A stretch of 37,325 nt of DNA from an uncultured Bacilli bacterium (GTDB taxonomy: Bacteria > Bacillota_I > Bacilli_A > RF39 > UBA660), in NCBI GenBank assembly GCA_947623685.1, contig CANQHF010000012.1:1-37325 (forward strand), read 5' to 3'. Below, piece by piece: positions 13,731-21,551 of the stretch. Numbering within the stretch: position 1 is the stretch's first letter; each line of letters begins with the position of its first letter. The notes under the pieces were generated by a model. The model did not search any database and was not told the origin of the DNA. It was given only the letters and a program-made list of their open reading frames with translations. The translations under genes and the position numbers were made by a program.

Positions 13731-15893
13731 TTAACATTCATCAGCATCTTTATTATCGATGTGAATTACTCTTTCTTTTATTTCTTGAGTTCTACCTTTG
13801 TTCCAAAAGTTAGTTCCAATGTAACCACAAGTTCTTCTTGCAACGTTTAATTTATCATGGTCTCTGTTACCGCAGTTAGGACAATACCACTCTAAATCAT
13901 CATCTAAGAGAATTTCACCATCATAACCACATTCTTGGCAATAATCTGATTTAGTGTTTAATTCAGCATACATAATGTTATCATAAATGAATTTAATTAC
14001 TTCCATTACGGCGTCTAAATTATTGGTTAAGTTTGGAGTTTCAATATAACTTATTGCGCCACCTGGAGAAAGTTCTTGGAATTCACTTTCAAGTTTTAAT
14101 TTTGTAAATGCATCTATTTCTTCAAATACTGGAACGTGGTATGAATTAGTTATGTAATCTCTATCAGTAATTCCTTTAATCTTACCAAAGCGTTCTCTTA
14201 AGCATTTAGCAAATTTATAAGTGGTAGATTCAATTGGAGTACCATAAACACTATAATCAATGTTTTCTTCAGCTTTCCATTTTTTACAAGCTTCGTTAAG
14301 CTTTCTCATTACGTCTAAACCAAATTCTTTACCTTTTCCGTTATCAGTATGAGAGTGCCCGGTCATAAACTTAACGCATTCATATAATCCAGCATATCCA
14401 AGTGATATGGTTGAGTATCCGTTATGAAGTAAATCGTGAATGGATTCTCCCTTACCTAATCTTGCAAGGGCACCATGTTGCCATAAGATAGGCGCAACAT
14501 CACTGGTTACCTTAGATAATCTTTTATGTCTTGCCTGTAAAGCTCTATGGCATAATTCAAGCCTTTCATCCATTATCTTCCAGAATAAGTCCATGTCTTT
14601 ATCTGATGATAACGCAACATCTACTAAGTTAATGGTAACAACACCTTGGTTAAATCTACCATAATATTTAGGGTTTCCATTTTCATCAACGTAAGGAGTT
14701 AAAAATGATCTACAACCCATGCATGGATAACATTGTCCGTTACCATTTTTATCAATCTTAAGTTTTTTCATTATTTTTTCTGATATATAATCAGGAACCA
14801 TACGTTTAGCCGTGCATTTAGCAGCAAGCTCCGTTAAATAATAATATTTGCTACCTTTATGAACGTTATCTTCTTCAAGTACGTATAAAAGTTTAGGAAA
14901 CGCAGGAGTTATGTAAACACCCTTTTCATTTTTCATACCTTGCGTACGTTGTTTTAAAACCTCTTCAATTATCATTGCAAGTTCTTCTTTGTATTCTTCT
15001 GTTTCTCCTAGATACATACAAACAGATAAGAATGGTGCTTGACCGTTAGTTGTGGTCATAGAGTTAATTTGATATTGGAAGGTTTGAACTCCATCCGTAA
15101 TTTCCCTTTTCAAATCTTGTTTAGCATATTTTTCACAGTCAGCCTTACTAAATTTTCTATCTTTATATTTTTGCAAAAAACGTTTATAACTTTCTCTTAC
15201 GAAAGGTGCTAAATGAGTAAGAGTTACCGTTGCACCACCGTACTGACTTGAATTAACTGCCGTAATAAGCTGGGTTGCAATCGTCATTGCAGTTAAAAAT
15301 CTATGTGGTTTTTCAATCATAACTCCGTTAATGTTAGTTCCGTTTTGAAGCATATCTTCAAGGTTTATTAAGTCACAGTTATGAAGAGCGTTTTGTGCAA
15401 AATAATCCATATCATGAAAGTGAATTATTCCTTCATCGTGTGCCTTTACTACGTCTTCCGGAAGTAAGAACCTTCTTGTTATATCAGTTGATGTAATACC
15501 TGCGATGTAATCTCTTTGGGTAGTTACAACTCTAGCGTTCTTATTTGAGTTTTCGGTGTTCCAGTAATCGTTTTCACCATCAATTAACTCTTTTATTGAA
15601 AGGTCAGTAGTATTACTTTTTCTTACTAACTCTCTTGTGTATCTATAAGTTATATATTTTTTAGCTAAAGCATACTTACCAATGGACATTAACTTTGTCT
15701 CTATGATATCCTGAATGTCTTCAACTAGCATTCTTTTCTTACCTAAGCCTTCAATATATTTAATTATGTTTTTAATTTGTGCCTTAGAAGCCATTTCGTC
15801 TTCTGCGACTTCTTTGTTAGCTTTCATTATTGCGTTTTCAATTTTTTCTGGACAATAATCAACTATGTGTCCATCTCTTTTTATTATTTTCAT
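13731..15893 (-). CDS. nrdD: Anaerobic ribonucleoside-triphosphate reductase (class III)
   Basis: Oxygen-sensitive glycyl-radical enzyme making dNTPs from NTPs. Seen: N-terminal ATP-cone (IIKRDGHIVDYCPEKIENAI), catalytic barrel with HFHDMDYFAQNALHNCDLINLE, C-terminal zinc site CQECGYDG...CPNCG and the glycyl-radical loop RRTCGYIGTNFWNKGRTQE. 720 aa, full length. GGAG-rich RBS. First gene of nrdD-nrdG-dut. A palindrome centred at about -41.5 from the predicted start suggests activation by the divergent Crp/Fnr protein. Confidence 0.98.
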   Translation of the reverse strand: MKIIKRDGHIVDYCPEKIENAIMKANKEVAEDEMASKAQIKNIIKYIEGLGKKRMLVEDIQDIIETKLMSIGKYALAKKYITYRYTRELVRKSNTTDLSIKELIDGENDYWNTENSNKNARVVTTQRDYIAGITSTDITRRFLLPEDVVKAHDEGIIHFHDMDYFAQNALHNCDLINLEDMLQNGTNINGVMIEKPHRFLTAMTIATQLITAVNSSQYGGATVTLTHLAPFVRESYKRFLQKYKDRKFSKADCEKYAKQDLKREITDGVQTFQYQINSMTTTNGQAPFLSVCMYLGETEEYKEELAMIIEEVLKQRTQGMKNEKGVYITPAFPKLLYVLEEDNVHKGSKYYYLTELAAKCTAKRMVPDYISEKIMKKLKIDKNGNGQCYPCMGCRSFLTPYVDENGNPKYYGRFNQGVVTINLVDVALSSDKDMDLFWKIMDERLELCHRALQARHKRLSKVTSDVAPILWQHGALARLGKGESIHDLLHNGYSTISLGYAGLYECVKFMTGHSHTDNGKGKEFGLDVMRKLNEACKKWKAEENIDYSVYGTPIESTTYKFAKCLRERFGKIKGITDRDYITNSYHVPVFEEIDAFTKLKLESEFQELSPGGAISYIETPNLTNNLDAVMEVIKFIYDNIMYAELNTKSDYCQECGYDGEILLDDDLEWYCPNCGNRDHDKLNVARRTCGYIGTNFWNKGRTQEIKERVIHIDNKDADEC

Positions 15894-15922
15894 GTTGTAC
15901 TCCTCTCCTACTTTACAATTTT

Positions 15923-15928
15923 AATATA
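15923..15928 (-). promoter_or_regulatory. -10 box of the nrdD promoter
   Basis: TATATT on the minus strand without a good -35 at 17 bases. The palindrome at 15949-15966 takes that place, as in class II activator-dependent promoters. Confidence 0.6.
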
Positions 15929-15948
15929 GCACAATTAAAAAAAGTTGT

Positions 15949-15966
15949 ATGTTGCAATTGCAACAT
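15949..15966. promoter_or_regulatory. Perfect 18-base palindrome, probable Crp/Fnr-family operator
   Basis: ATGTTGCAATTGCAACAT, centred at 15957.5 between nrdD and the regulator gene. If nrdD starts at 15916 (seven bases from its -10), the centre is at -41.5. On the plus strand the site covers the -35 of the regulator's own promoter. Confidence 0.75.
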
Positions 15967-15986
15967 TTTGAAAAAAATGTTATTAT
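15958..15986 (+). promoter_or_regulatory. Promoter of the Crp/Fnr gene
   Basis: TTGCAA (15958-15963, half of the palindrome), 17-base spacer, TATTAT (15981-15986). Confidence 0.65.
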
Positions 15987-16004
15987 TTTACTAAGAGGTG
16001 TAAA

Positions 16005-16634
16005 ATGAACAAGCTTTTTAATAATATAAGTGTAAAGGAACAGGCAAAATTACTAAAATTACTAGAGACAAGCATTCTTTATTATAAAAAGGATACAACC
16101 ATTTTATCAGCGGTTCAAGGCAACATAATAGGAATAATATTAGAAGGATATGCCCAAATAATAAGAACTGATTATAATGGTAACAGAACCATCATTGAAG
16201 AACTTGAAGAAAACTCGGCTTTTGGTTCTAGTATATCTTCTTTATCTAGTGATGAATGTGAAATAATCGCTAAAGAAAACACGAAAGTTTTATTAATAGA
16301 TTATGATAGAATCATCCAACAAGAAGCTAATAATTATTCTTATTATAATCAGTTCATTAAAAATTTGCTAGAAATGACAACAAACATAATTGATGATAAA
16401 AATGACCGTATTGAAATTCTTACTAAAAAGACAATAAGAAATAAATTACTAGAATATTTTAATATATATTCTAAAAAGCACGGAACAAACATAATATATT
16501 TACCATTTAGTTTAACTGATTTTGCTGATTATTTGGCCGTTGATAGAAGTGCTATGTCAAGGGAACTTAAAAACTTAAAAGACGAAGGTTTTATTAATTC
16601 TAAAGGAAGAAGAATCACCTTGCTTTATAGGTGA
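16005..16634 (+). CDS. Crp/Fnr-family transcriptional regulator
   Basis: 209-aa regulator: N-terminal cyclic-nucleotide-binding-like beta barrel (about 1-125; GIILEGYAQIIRTDYNGNRTII, ELEENSAFGSS), long dimer helix, and C-terminal winged helix with LTDFADYLAVDRSAMSRELKNLKDEGFI. No N-terminal Cys cluster as in FNR, and no complete cAMP pocket that I recognise; the ligand is unknown. AGAGGTG precedes the ATG. Divergent from nrdD over a shared palindrome, so anaerobic dNTP supply is its likely target, with autoregulation. Its 3' end overlaps the convergent gene by 10 bases. Confidence 0.93.
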   Translation: MNKLFNNISVKEQAKLLKLLETSILYYKKDTTILSAVQGNIIGIILEGYAQIIRTDYNGNRTIIEELEENSAFGSSISSLSSDECEIIAKENTKVLLIDYDRIIQQEANNYSYYNQFIKNLLEMTTNIIDDKNDRIEILTKKTIRNKLLEYFNIYSKKHGTNIIYLPFSLTDFADYLAVDRSAMSRELKNLKDEGFINSKGRRITLLYR

Positions 16635-16641
16635 TTCTTCT
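16608..16641. terminator. Bidirectional terminator inside two convergent gene ends
   Basis: Twelve-base perfect arms AGAAGAATCACC/GGTGATTCTTCT with ten-base loop. It covers the last codons of the regulator and of the convergent transglutaminase-like gene. Confidence 0.8.
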
Positions 16642-17425
16642 TTAAACTTTTACAAATAGACTCAATATTTTCTTTTATTTCATCATGAAAATCTTTTATT
16701 AAAGATGAATTATCTTTAAATTTTATTAAATCGGTATCAAAGGTATTTTTATATTTTTTTAAATCACAATTATTCTTAGTTTTTATGCTCTTTAAATATT
16801 TTCTTGTTTTATCAGTTGAATATGAATCTTTAAAATTACACCTAGGAAACATTATGTTCATAAGTCCCTTACCATTTACAACCTTAAGTGCCGTTGCCGT
16901 TTCGTTTAATTTTAAAATAAGATCCCAAGTTGCATCATAGCAAAAGTATTCATCACCATCTATTACTAAACTAAGTGAATGAGTTAAACTTTTATCATAA
17001 TTTTTTAAAGATTTTAAAAGATACATAATAGTAAGTTTAAAATCATTAACGTCTTTAATAGGATTATTAAAAATTGGATCATATGTTATTAAGATTGCGT
17101 TTTCATTAAAACTTGTTACTAGTTTATGATTTTCAACATCGCTTAAACAAAGAAGTCTTCTTAAACCATCATTAATGTTACGACAGCATCCATATCCTAA
17201 CGCAATGTTTAAAGCCCCATTACTTAATATCTGTTTATCGGTTAAAACAAACTTCTTATCTATAGATAAATTACCAGTATATAATAAATAACTATATAAA
17301 TTACATAAGCTAAGGGCAGAATTAACGTTTAATTTATCTGCTAATAAAATAATTTTTTTAAATATTTCGTAACATTTATCATCTATTTGACAAATGCTTT
17401 TAGTATCTTTTGATAAATAATGCAT
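16625..17425 (-). CDS. Transglutaminase-like protein (Cys-His-Asp)
   Basis: 266-aa protein without signal peptide. Seen: helical N-terminus, then LGYGCCRNINDGLRRLL (C81, in the G-x-C-R position), THSLSLVIDGDEYFCYDATW (H149, D164). This order and the YDATW segment are typical of the transglutaminase-like superfamily of cysteine proteases. Substrate unknown. The C-terminal 70 residues are charged and helical. AAGGAAG precedes the ATG. It has a perfect consensus promoter (17449-17477) and is monocistronic. Confidence 0.75.
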   Translation of the reverse strand: MHYLSKDTKSICQIDDKCYEIFKKIILLADKLNVNSALSLCNLYSYLLYTGNLSIDKKFVLTDKQILSNGALNIALGYGCCRNINDGLRRLLCLSDVENHKLVTSFNENAILITYDPIFNNPIKDVNDFKLTIMYLLKSLKNYDKSLTHSLSLVIDGDEYFCYDATWDLILKLNETATALKVVNGKGLMNIMFPRCNFKDSYSTDKTRKYLKSIKTKNNCDLKKYKNTFDTDLIKFKDNSSLIKDFHDEIKENIESICKSLKKNHL

Positions 17426-17448
17426 ATAAATCTTCCTTTTTATCAGCT

Positions 17449-17477
17449 ATTATAAAAGTTATAATATTTTATGTCAA
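17449..17477 (-). promoter_or_regulatory. Perfect consensus sigma-A promoter
   Basis: TTGACA (17472-17477), exactly 17 bases, TATAAT (17449-17454), before the transglutaminase-like gene. Confidence 0.9.
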
Positions 17478-17484
17478 CAAAAAA

Positions 17485-17506
17485 ACAAAAGTTAACTTTC
17501 TTTTGT
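17485..17506 (-). terminator. Terminator of thrS
   Basis: ACAAAAG/CTTTTGT stem overlapping the thrS stop, followed by T on the minus strand. Confidence 0.8.
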
Positions 17507-19258
17507 TTTTTTATCTTTTATTTCATTAAGTAAAAGTTCTACAAACATATTTTTTTCTATTGAATAAGTTTTATCAGAACCATGTCTTCTATAACTTACC
17601 ATATTTTCATCTTTTTCTTTGTCGCCCAATATTAATGTAATAGGTATTTTTTTAGTTTGTGCTTCTCTAATTTTATAAGATAGTTTTTCATCTCTATCAT
17701 CTAGCTTTACTCTTACGTTTTTATTCTTTAACAAGTCATATATTTCATTTGCGTATTCTAAATGGTAATTATTATTAACCGGAATTATATTAACTTGAAC
17801 TGGTGCAAGCCAAGTTGGAAATGCTCCTTTAGTTTCTTCTATTAAAAACGCAGTAAACCTATCAAACGTACCAAAAATTGCACGATGAAGAACAACTGGT
17901 GTCTTTTTTTCACCATTTTTATCTATGTAAGATAAATCAAAGCGTCTTGGAAGTAAGAAATCCAACTGACAAGTAGATAAAGTAACTTCCGGTCCAATCG
18001 CTGGCTTTACTTCTACGTCAAGTTTCGGTCCATAAAACGCAGCTTCACCAATCGCTTCAAAATAATCAACGCCTAATTCGTTTAAAACTTTTCTTAATTT
18101 ATCTTCCGCTTCATTCCACATTTTATCATCATCAAAGTATTTTTCCTTATCATCCTTATCCCTTAATGATAATCTAAACTTATATTCTTTAATTCCAAAA
18201 TCTTTATAAACTTCTAAAATCAAATTAACAACCTTTTTAAATTCATCAGCAATTTGTTCTGGTGTGACAAACAAGTGTGCATCGTTTTGACACATACATC
18301 TTACTCTTTCTAGTCCTTTAACGGCACCAGATGCTTCATATCTAAAATCAGTTGCAAACTCACCTATTCTAACTGGTAAATCACGATATGAATGTAACTT
18401 GTTTTTATAAACAAGCATATGGTGTGGGCAATTCATTGGTCTTAAAACAAATTCTTCTTCATCAACCTTCATCGAAGGAAACATATTTTCTTTATAGTGA
18501 TCAAAGTGGCCTGATGTCTTATATAAATCAACTGTCCCAACGCATGGAGAGTATACGTGTTCATAGCCTAATTTTTTTTCTTTTTCATAAATATAATTTT
18601 CTAGTTCCTTACGTATTATTGCACCATTTGGAAGCCATATTGGCATTCCTGCCCCGACTAGTTCGTGGTTCATAAATAGTTCTTGGTCTTTCCCTATTTT
18701 TCTATGATCTCTTTGTTTTCTTTCTTCTAGTTCATTTAAATAATTATTTAAGTCTTCTTCAGTTTCAAAACATACCCCATATATTCTTTGAAGCATTTTG
18801 TTTTTAGAATCGCCTTTCCAATATGCACCAGAAAACTTAAGTAATTTAAAATATTTCATTTTCTTGGTTGTATCAACGTGTGGTCCGCGGCAAAGATCAG
18901 TAAAATCCCCTTGGGTATAGCAAGAAATAACCGTGTTTTCTTCATCCATATTATTTATTAAATCTATTTTATATGGATCATCTTTAAACTTTTCTAATGC
19001 TTCTTTTTTAGATATTTCTTCCCTATAAATTCTTTTATCAGCCTTAGCGCATTTCTTCATTTCTTTTTCTAGTTTTACTAAATCTTCATCAGTTAAAGTC
19101 TTATCACCTAAATCCATATCATAGTAAAAGCCTTCATCTATTACTGGTCCAACCCAAAATTTAGCTTCTGGATATAAATGTTTTACCGCTTGTGCAAGTA
19201 AGTGTGCGCAAGAATGGTTAAGTACGTTTAATTTTTCATCTTCTTTTATGTTTATCAT
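17492..19258 (-). CDS. thrS: Threonyl-tRNA synthetase, without TGS domain
   Basis: Class II synthetase for tRNA-Thr. Seen: editing domain with [11 protein letters not shown] and [11 protein letters not shown] near residues 15-140, catalytic core with LRPMNCPHH (zinc Cys), [22 protein letters not shown] (motif 2), [11 protein letters not shown] (motif 3, zinc His) and the C-terminal anticodon-binding domain ([10 protein letters not shown]...). 588 aa; the usual N-terminal TGS domain of about 60 residues is missing, since the protein opens directly at the editing domain. AAAGGA RBS within the end of the preceding gene; last gene of the Thr T-box operon. Confidence 0.97.
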   Translation of the reverse strand: MINIKEDEKLNVLNHSCAHLLAQAVKHLYPEAKFWVGPVIDEGFYYDMDLGDKTLTDEDLVKLEKEMKKCAKADKRIYREEISKKEALEKFKDDPYKIDLINNMDEENTVISCYTQGDFTDLCRGPHVDTTKKMKYFKLLKFSGAYWKGDSKNKMLQRIYGVCFETEEDLNNYLNELEERKQRDHRKIGKDQELFMNHELVGAGMPIWLPNGAIIRKELENYIYEKEKKLGYEHVYSPCVGTVDLYKTSGHFDHYKENMFPSMKVDEEEFVLRPMNCPHHMLVYKNKLHSYRDLPVRIGEFATDFRYEASGAVKGLERVRCMCQNDAHLFVTPEQIADEFKKVVNLILEVYKDFGIKEYKFRLSLRDKDDKEKYFDDDKMWNEAEDKLRKVLNELGVDYFEAIGEAAFYGPKLDVEVKPAIGPEVTLSTCQLDFLLPRRFDLSYIDKNGEKKTPVVLHRAIFGTFDRFTAFLIEETKGAFPTWLAPVQVNIIPVNNNYHLEYANEIYDLLKNKNVRVKLDDRDEKLSYKIREAQTKKIPITLILGDKEKDENMVSYRRHGSDKTYSIEKNMFVELLLNEIKDKKTKES

Positions 19259-19260
19259 TT

Positions 19261-19524
19261 TTATCTTTTTCCTTTCTTAAATCTTTTTTGTGCTTTTCTT
19301 TTTTTTATTTTATTGTTTTGATATTTTAATTTTGCATAAAAAGCACTATCAACGTAATACGTTGAGCCGTGCAAAACTTGATATAATTTTTCATCATAAT
19401 CAAATATTTGTTTTAACTCAAATATATTACTATATGATAAATTAAGTCTTTCTAAATATATTTTCTTTCTTTTAATATCTATTTTTTCATCACTTAAAAA
19501 ATCAATTAATGCATCAGTTATCAT
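19261..19524 (-). CDS. Small basic protein of unknown function
   Basis: 87 aa, not recognised. A helical, Lys-rich N-terminal half ([21 protein letters not shown]), an aromatic middle ([20 protein letters not shown]) and a strongly basic tail ([16 protein letters not shown]), which suggests nucleic-acid or ribosome contact. It ends two bases before the thrS ATG and starts 24 bases after the nucleotidyltransferase gene, so it shares the Thr T-box transcript. A G-rich RBS (AGGGGGATAGG) precedes the ATG. Confidence 0.75.
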   Translation of the reverse strand: MITDALIDFLSDEKIDIKRKKIYLERLNLSYSNIFELKQIFDYDEKLYQVLHGSTYYVDSAFYAKLKYQNNKIKKRKAQKRFKKGKR

Positions 19525-19548
19525 AAACCTATCCCCCTATAAATAATA

Positions 19549-20316
19549 TTAATTAATATTATTTTTCAAAACAAACGTTCTTATGTTAAAACCGCCTTGT
19601 TTTTTATAATAATAATCTACTAAATTTTCTATGTTCTTATACATAACACCCATTTTACCTTCTTCATAACATTTCAAATATAAATCGGTAAACTCTTTAT
19701 TAGGCAATTTAAATGTATGATATTTTTTTCTATATTCTTCATTTGTTAATATTTTAAATAACTTTGTTCTAGGTAATTTTGCTATTTCATAATATTCACA
19801 ATATACTTCATATATTTCATTTAATAAATTATAATAATTTAATTTAAAATCTAATCTATCTTCTTCTAGTGATACTTTTAACTCATCCATTAAATTCCAT
19901 ATTCTATGATTATTTTCAAGTAATTTAGTTTGGGTAATTGTTTTAAATGGTTTATCAATATAATCAAGAGCTAGACTTTGGAGCATTTTAACACTTCCAT
20001 CTAAATCATATATTATTTTTCCATACGCAAGCATATTAGCGGTACATAAATTATTACTATTATATTCATCTTCCATACACTTTTTTATTTTCCATATAGG
20101 ATTTTTAAAATATTCTATTAAATAACTATTTGAATCAGTATTACCCTTTTCTTGATAATCTACACCGTTTTTCATAATCAAATAAACGTTAATATCTGAA
20201 TATTCATTGTAATTATCATTTGCATAACTACCACATAAAACGGCACCTATAACGTCTTCATCTTCTTCATAATGCTCTAAAAATTCCTTTAGGGCAAGTT
20301 TCCATTTTTCAACCAC
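19549..20316 (-). CDS. Nucleotidyltransferase-fold protein with altered catalytic pair
   Basis: 255-aa protein with a Pol-beta-type nucleotidyltransferase N-terminus: VIGAVLCGSYANDNYNEYSD followed by INVYLIM, that is GS-x11-D-x-N where active enzymes have D-x-D/E. The C-terminal part is helical, like the substrate-binding half of aminoglycoside nucleotidyltransferase-like proteins. Start is GTG at 20316 with AAGG 10 bases upstream. First gene after the Thr T-box, so it is induced when tRNA-Thr is uncharged. Substrate unknown; activity is uncertain given the Asn. Confidence 0.8.
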   Translation of the reverse strand: MVEKWKLALKEFLEHYEEDEDVIGAVLCGSYANDNYNEYSDINVYLIMKNGVDYQEKGNTDSNSYLIEYFKNPIWKIKKCMEDEYNSNNLCTANMLAYGKIIYDLDGSVKMLQSLALDYIDKPFKTITQTKLLENNHRIWNLMDELKVSLEEDRLDFKLNYYNLLNEIYEVYCEYYEIAKLPRTKLFKILTNEEYRKKYHTFKLPNKEFTDLYLKCYEEGKMGVMYKNIENLVDYYYKKQGGFNIRTFVLKNNIN

Positions 20317-20337
20317 CTAAAATCACCTTCTTTCTAT

Positions 20338-20545
20338 AAAAAAAGATGATACCAAAGGAGTGCTAAAAGCACGGTACCATCCTTATTTTAACTTGATTTG
20401 ATAACGTGTTTATAAAACACGGACACATCTTTCGAGGTCTGCTTTTAAAGTAGTAATTTTATAATTAGTTTATCTAATTTTCACCATCATAGACTCTCTT
20501 TAAAACATCATTATAAAATCGTGTCTTTAATAATCGCATTTCTAA
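20338..20545 (-). ncRNA. T-box riboswitch, threonine (ACU specifier)
   Basis: Leader of the nucleotidyltransferase-small protein-thrS operon. Seen on the minus strand: Stem I arms ATTTTATAAT/ATTATAAAAT, AGAGAG bulge, GGTG, then ACU-AC-UUU with specifier ACU (Thr) at 20452-20454. T-box core GGATGGTACCGTG at 20370-20382. Terminator GATGGTACC/GGTATCATC followed by seven T (20338-20381). Confidence 0.9.
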
Positions 20546-20549
20546 AAAA

Positions 20550-20578
20550 ATAATACTACAAAATAAAAGTTAAGTCAA
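20550..20578 (-). promoter_or_regulatory. Promoter of the thrS T-box operon
   Basis: TTGACT (20573-20578), 17-base spacer, TATTAT (20550-20555). Confidence 0.85.
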
Positions 20579-20593
20579 TCATATTAAAATAGC

Positions 20594-20611
20594 AAAGATT
20601 TTTTAATCTTT
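20594..20611 (-). terminator. Weak hairpin after dnaI
   Basis: AAAGATT/AATCTTT stem with four-base loop, but only an interrupted T stretch follows on the minus strand. Confidence 0.4.
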
Positions 20612-20612
20612 A

Positions 20613-21539
20613 TTATTTTCTTTTGTTTTCTCCTATCATTTCTATATCAATGGTTAATTGCTTTATTCTTTCTATTATCCTTACTGCCTTTACTCTTTCT
20701 AATCTATTACTAGTTGTTATGCTTAGGTGTTCTTCCAATTCTTTTAGATTTAAGTTAGATGTTATAAAAGTTGGTAAATTCTCTTGCATTCTATACTGTA
20801 AAATGCTTCCTAATATTTCATCCCTACTCCAAGAAGTTACTGCTTCTGCTCCTAAATCATCAATTAAAAGTAATTTGGCATATTTAACCATATTATATTT
20901 TTCTTTAAACTCATCATTAGATGATGCGCCATAACTAGATTTTAAGCTTCTTAAGTACTCAGGAAAATAAACGATAACACTTTTTACTTTTTGTTTTGCA
21001 AGTTCATTAAACATGGCTGAAATTAAATATGTTTTACCACATCCAAAATTACCATGTAAGTATAAACCTTTGTTTATTTTTTTATTTTTATAATCCTTGA
21101 TGTAATTTAAAATCCATTTTATTACGTCTTTTCTACCATTATCATCGGTGTATATATCTTTTATTTTAGCTTCTTTTATTGCTTTTGGAACATCTAAAGT
21201 AGTTACGTATTTTTCATACTTGGTATCTTTTATGTTTTTGTTTTTATATCTACAAGCAACGTAAGAAAAAGAAAGCTTGCCATCATTTAAAACTGGCATA
21301 TAACAATAACCGTTAATTAAGTTTTTACACTCTAAAAGATTTTTACAACTACTACAATTTTCATATTCTAAAGATGCATCCTGTAAATTAGATGTGTATT
21401 TTATTAATTTTTCATCATTTAAATTAATTGTACTTACAAGCTTTTTAAAAGCTTCATCTTTTAAAGCTTTTTCATATGAATCTTTTAATTTAATGTCTAA
21501 ATTTTTTACTTTTGTTATACCATCATTAACGTTTTTCAT
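20613..21539 (-). CDS. dnaI: Primosomal protein DnaI (helicase loader)
   Basis: AAA+ ATPase that loads the replicative helicase with DnaB/DnaD in Bacilli. Seen: N-terminal Cys cluster CSSCKNLLECKN with a later YCYM (zinc-binding region), Walker A LHGNFGCGKTYL, Walker B LLLIDDLGAEAV, sensor TFITSNLNLKEL and an arginine-finger-like NRLERVKAVR. 308 aa, normal. AAGGAG precedes the ATG, 12 bases after the dnaB stop; the two are one operon, as in Bacillus. Confidence 0.95.
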   Translation of the reverse strand: MKNVNDGITKVKNLDIKLKDSYEKALKDEAFKKLVSTINLNDEKLIKYTSNLQDASLEYENCSSCKNLLECKNLINGYCYMPVLNDGKLSFSYVACRYKNKNIKDTKYEKYVTTLDVPKAIKEAKIKDIYTDDNGRKDVIKWILNYIKDYKNKKINKGLYLHGNFGCGKTYLISAMFNELAKQKVKSVIVYFPEYLRSLKSSYGASSNDEFKEKYNMVKYAKLLLIDDLGAEAVTSWSRDEILGSILQYRMQENLPTFITSNLNLKELEEHLSITTSNRLERVKAVRIIERIKQLTIDIEMIGENKRK

Positions 21540-21551
21540 AGTAACTCCTTT

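Noticed and set aside
16632-16634. Possible use of TGA as Trp (code 4), given the AT-rich, Mollicutes-like content
   Set aside because: Trp is encoded by TGG throughout, and the Crp/Fnr gene ends at TGA at the normal family length inside a terminator.
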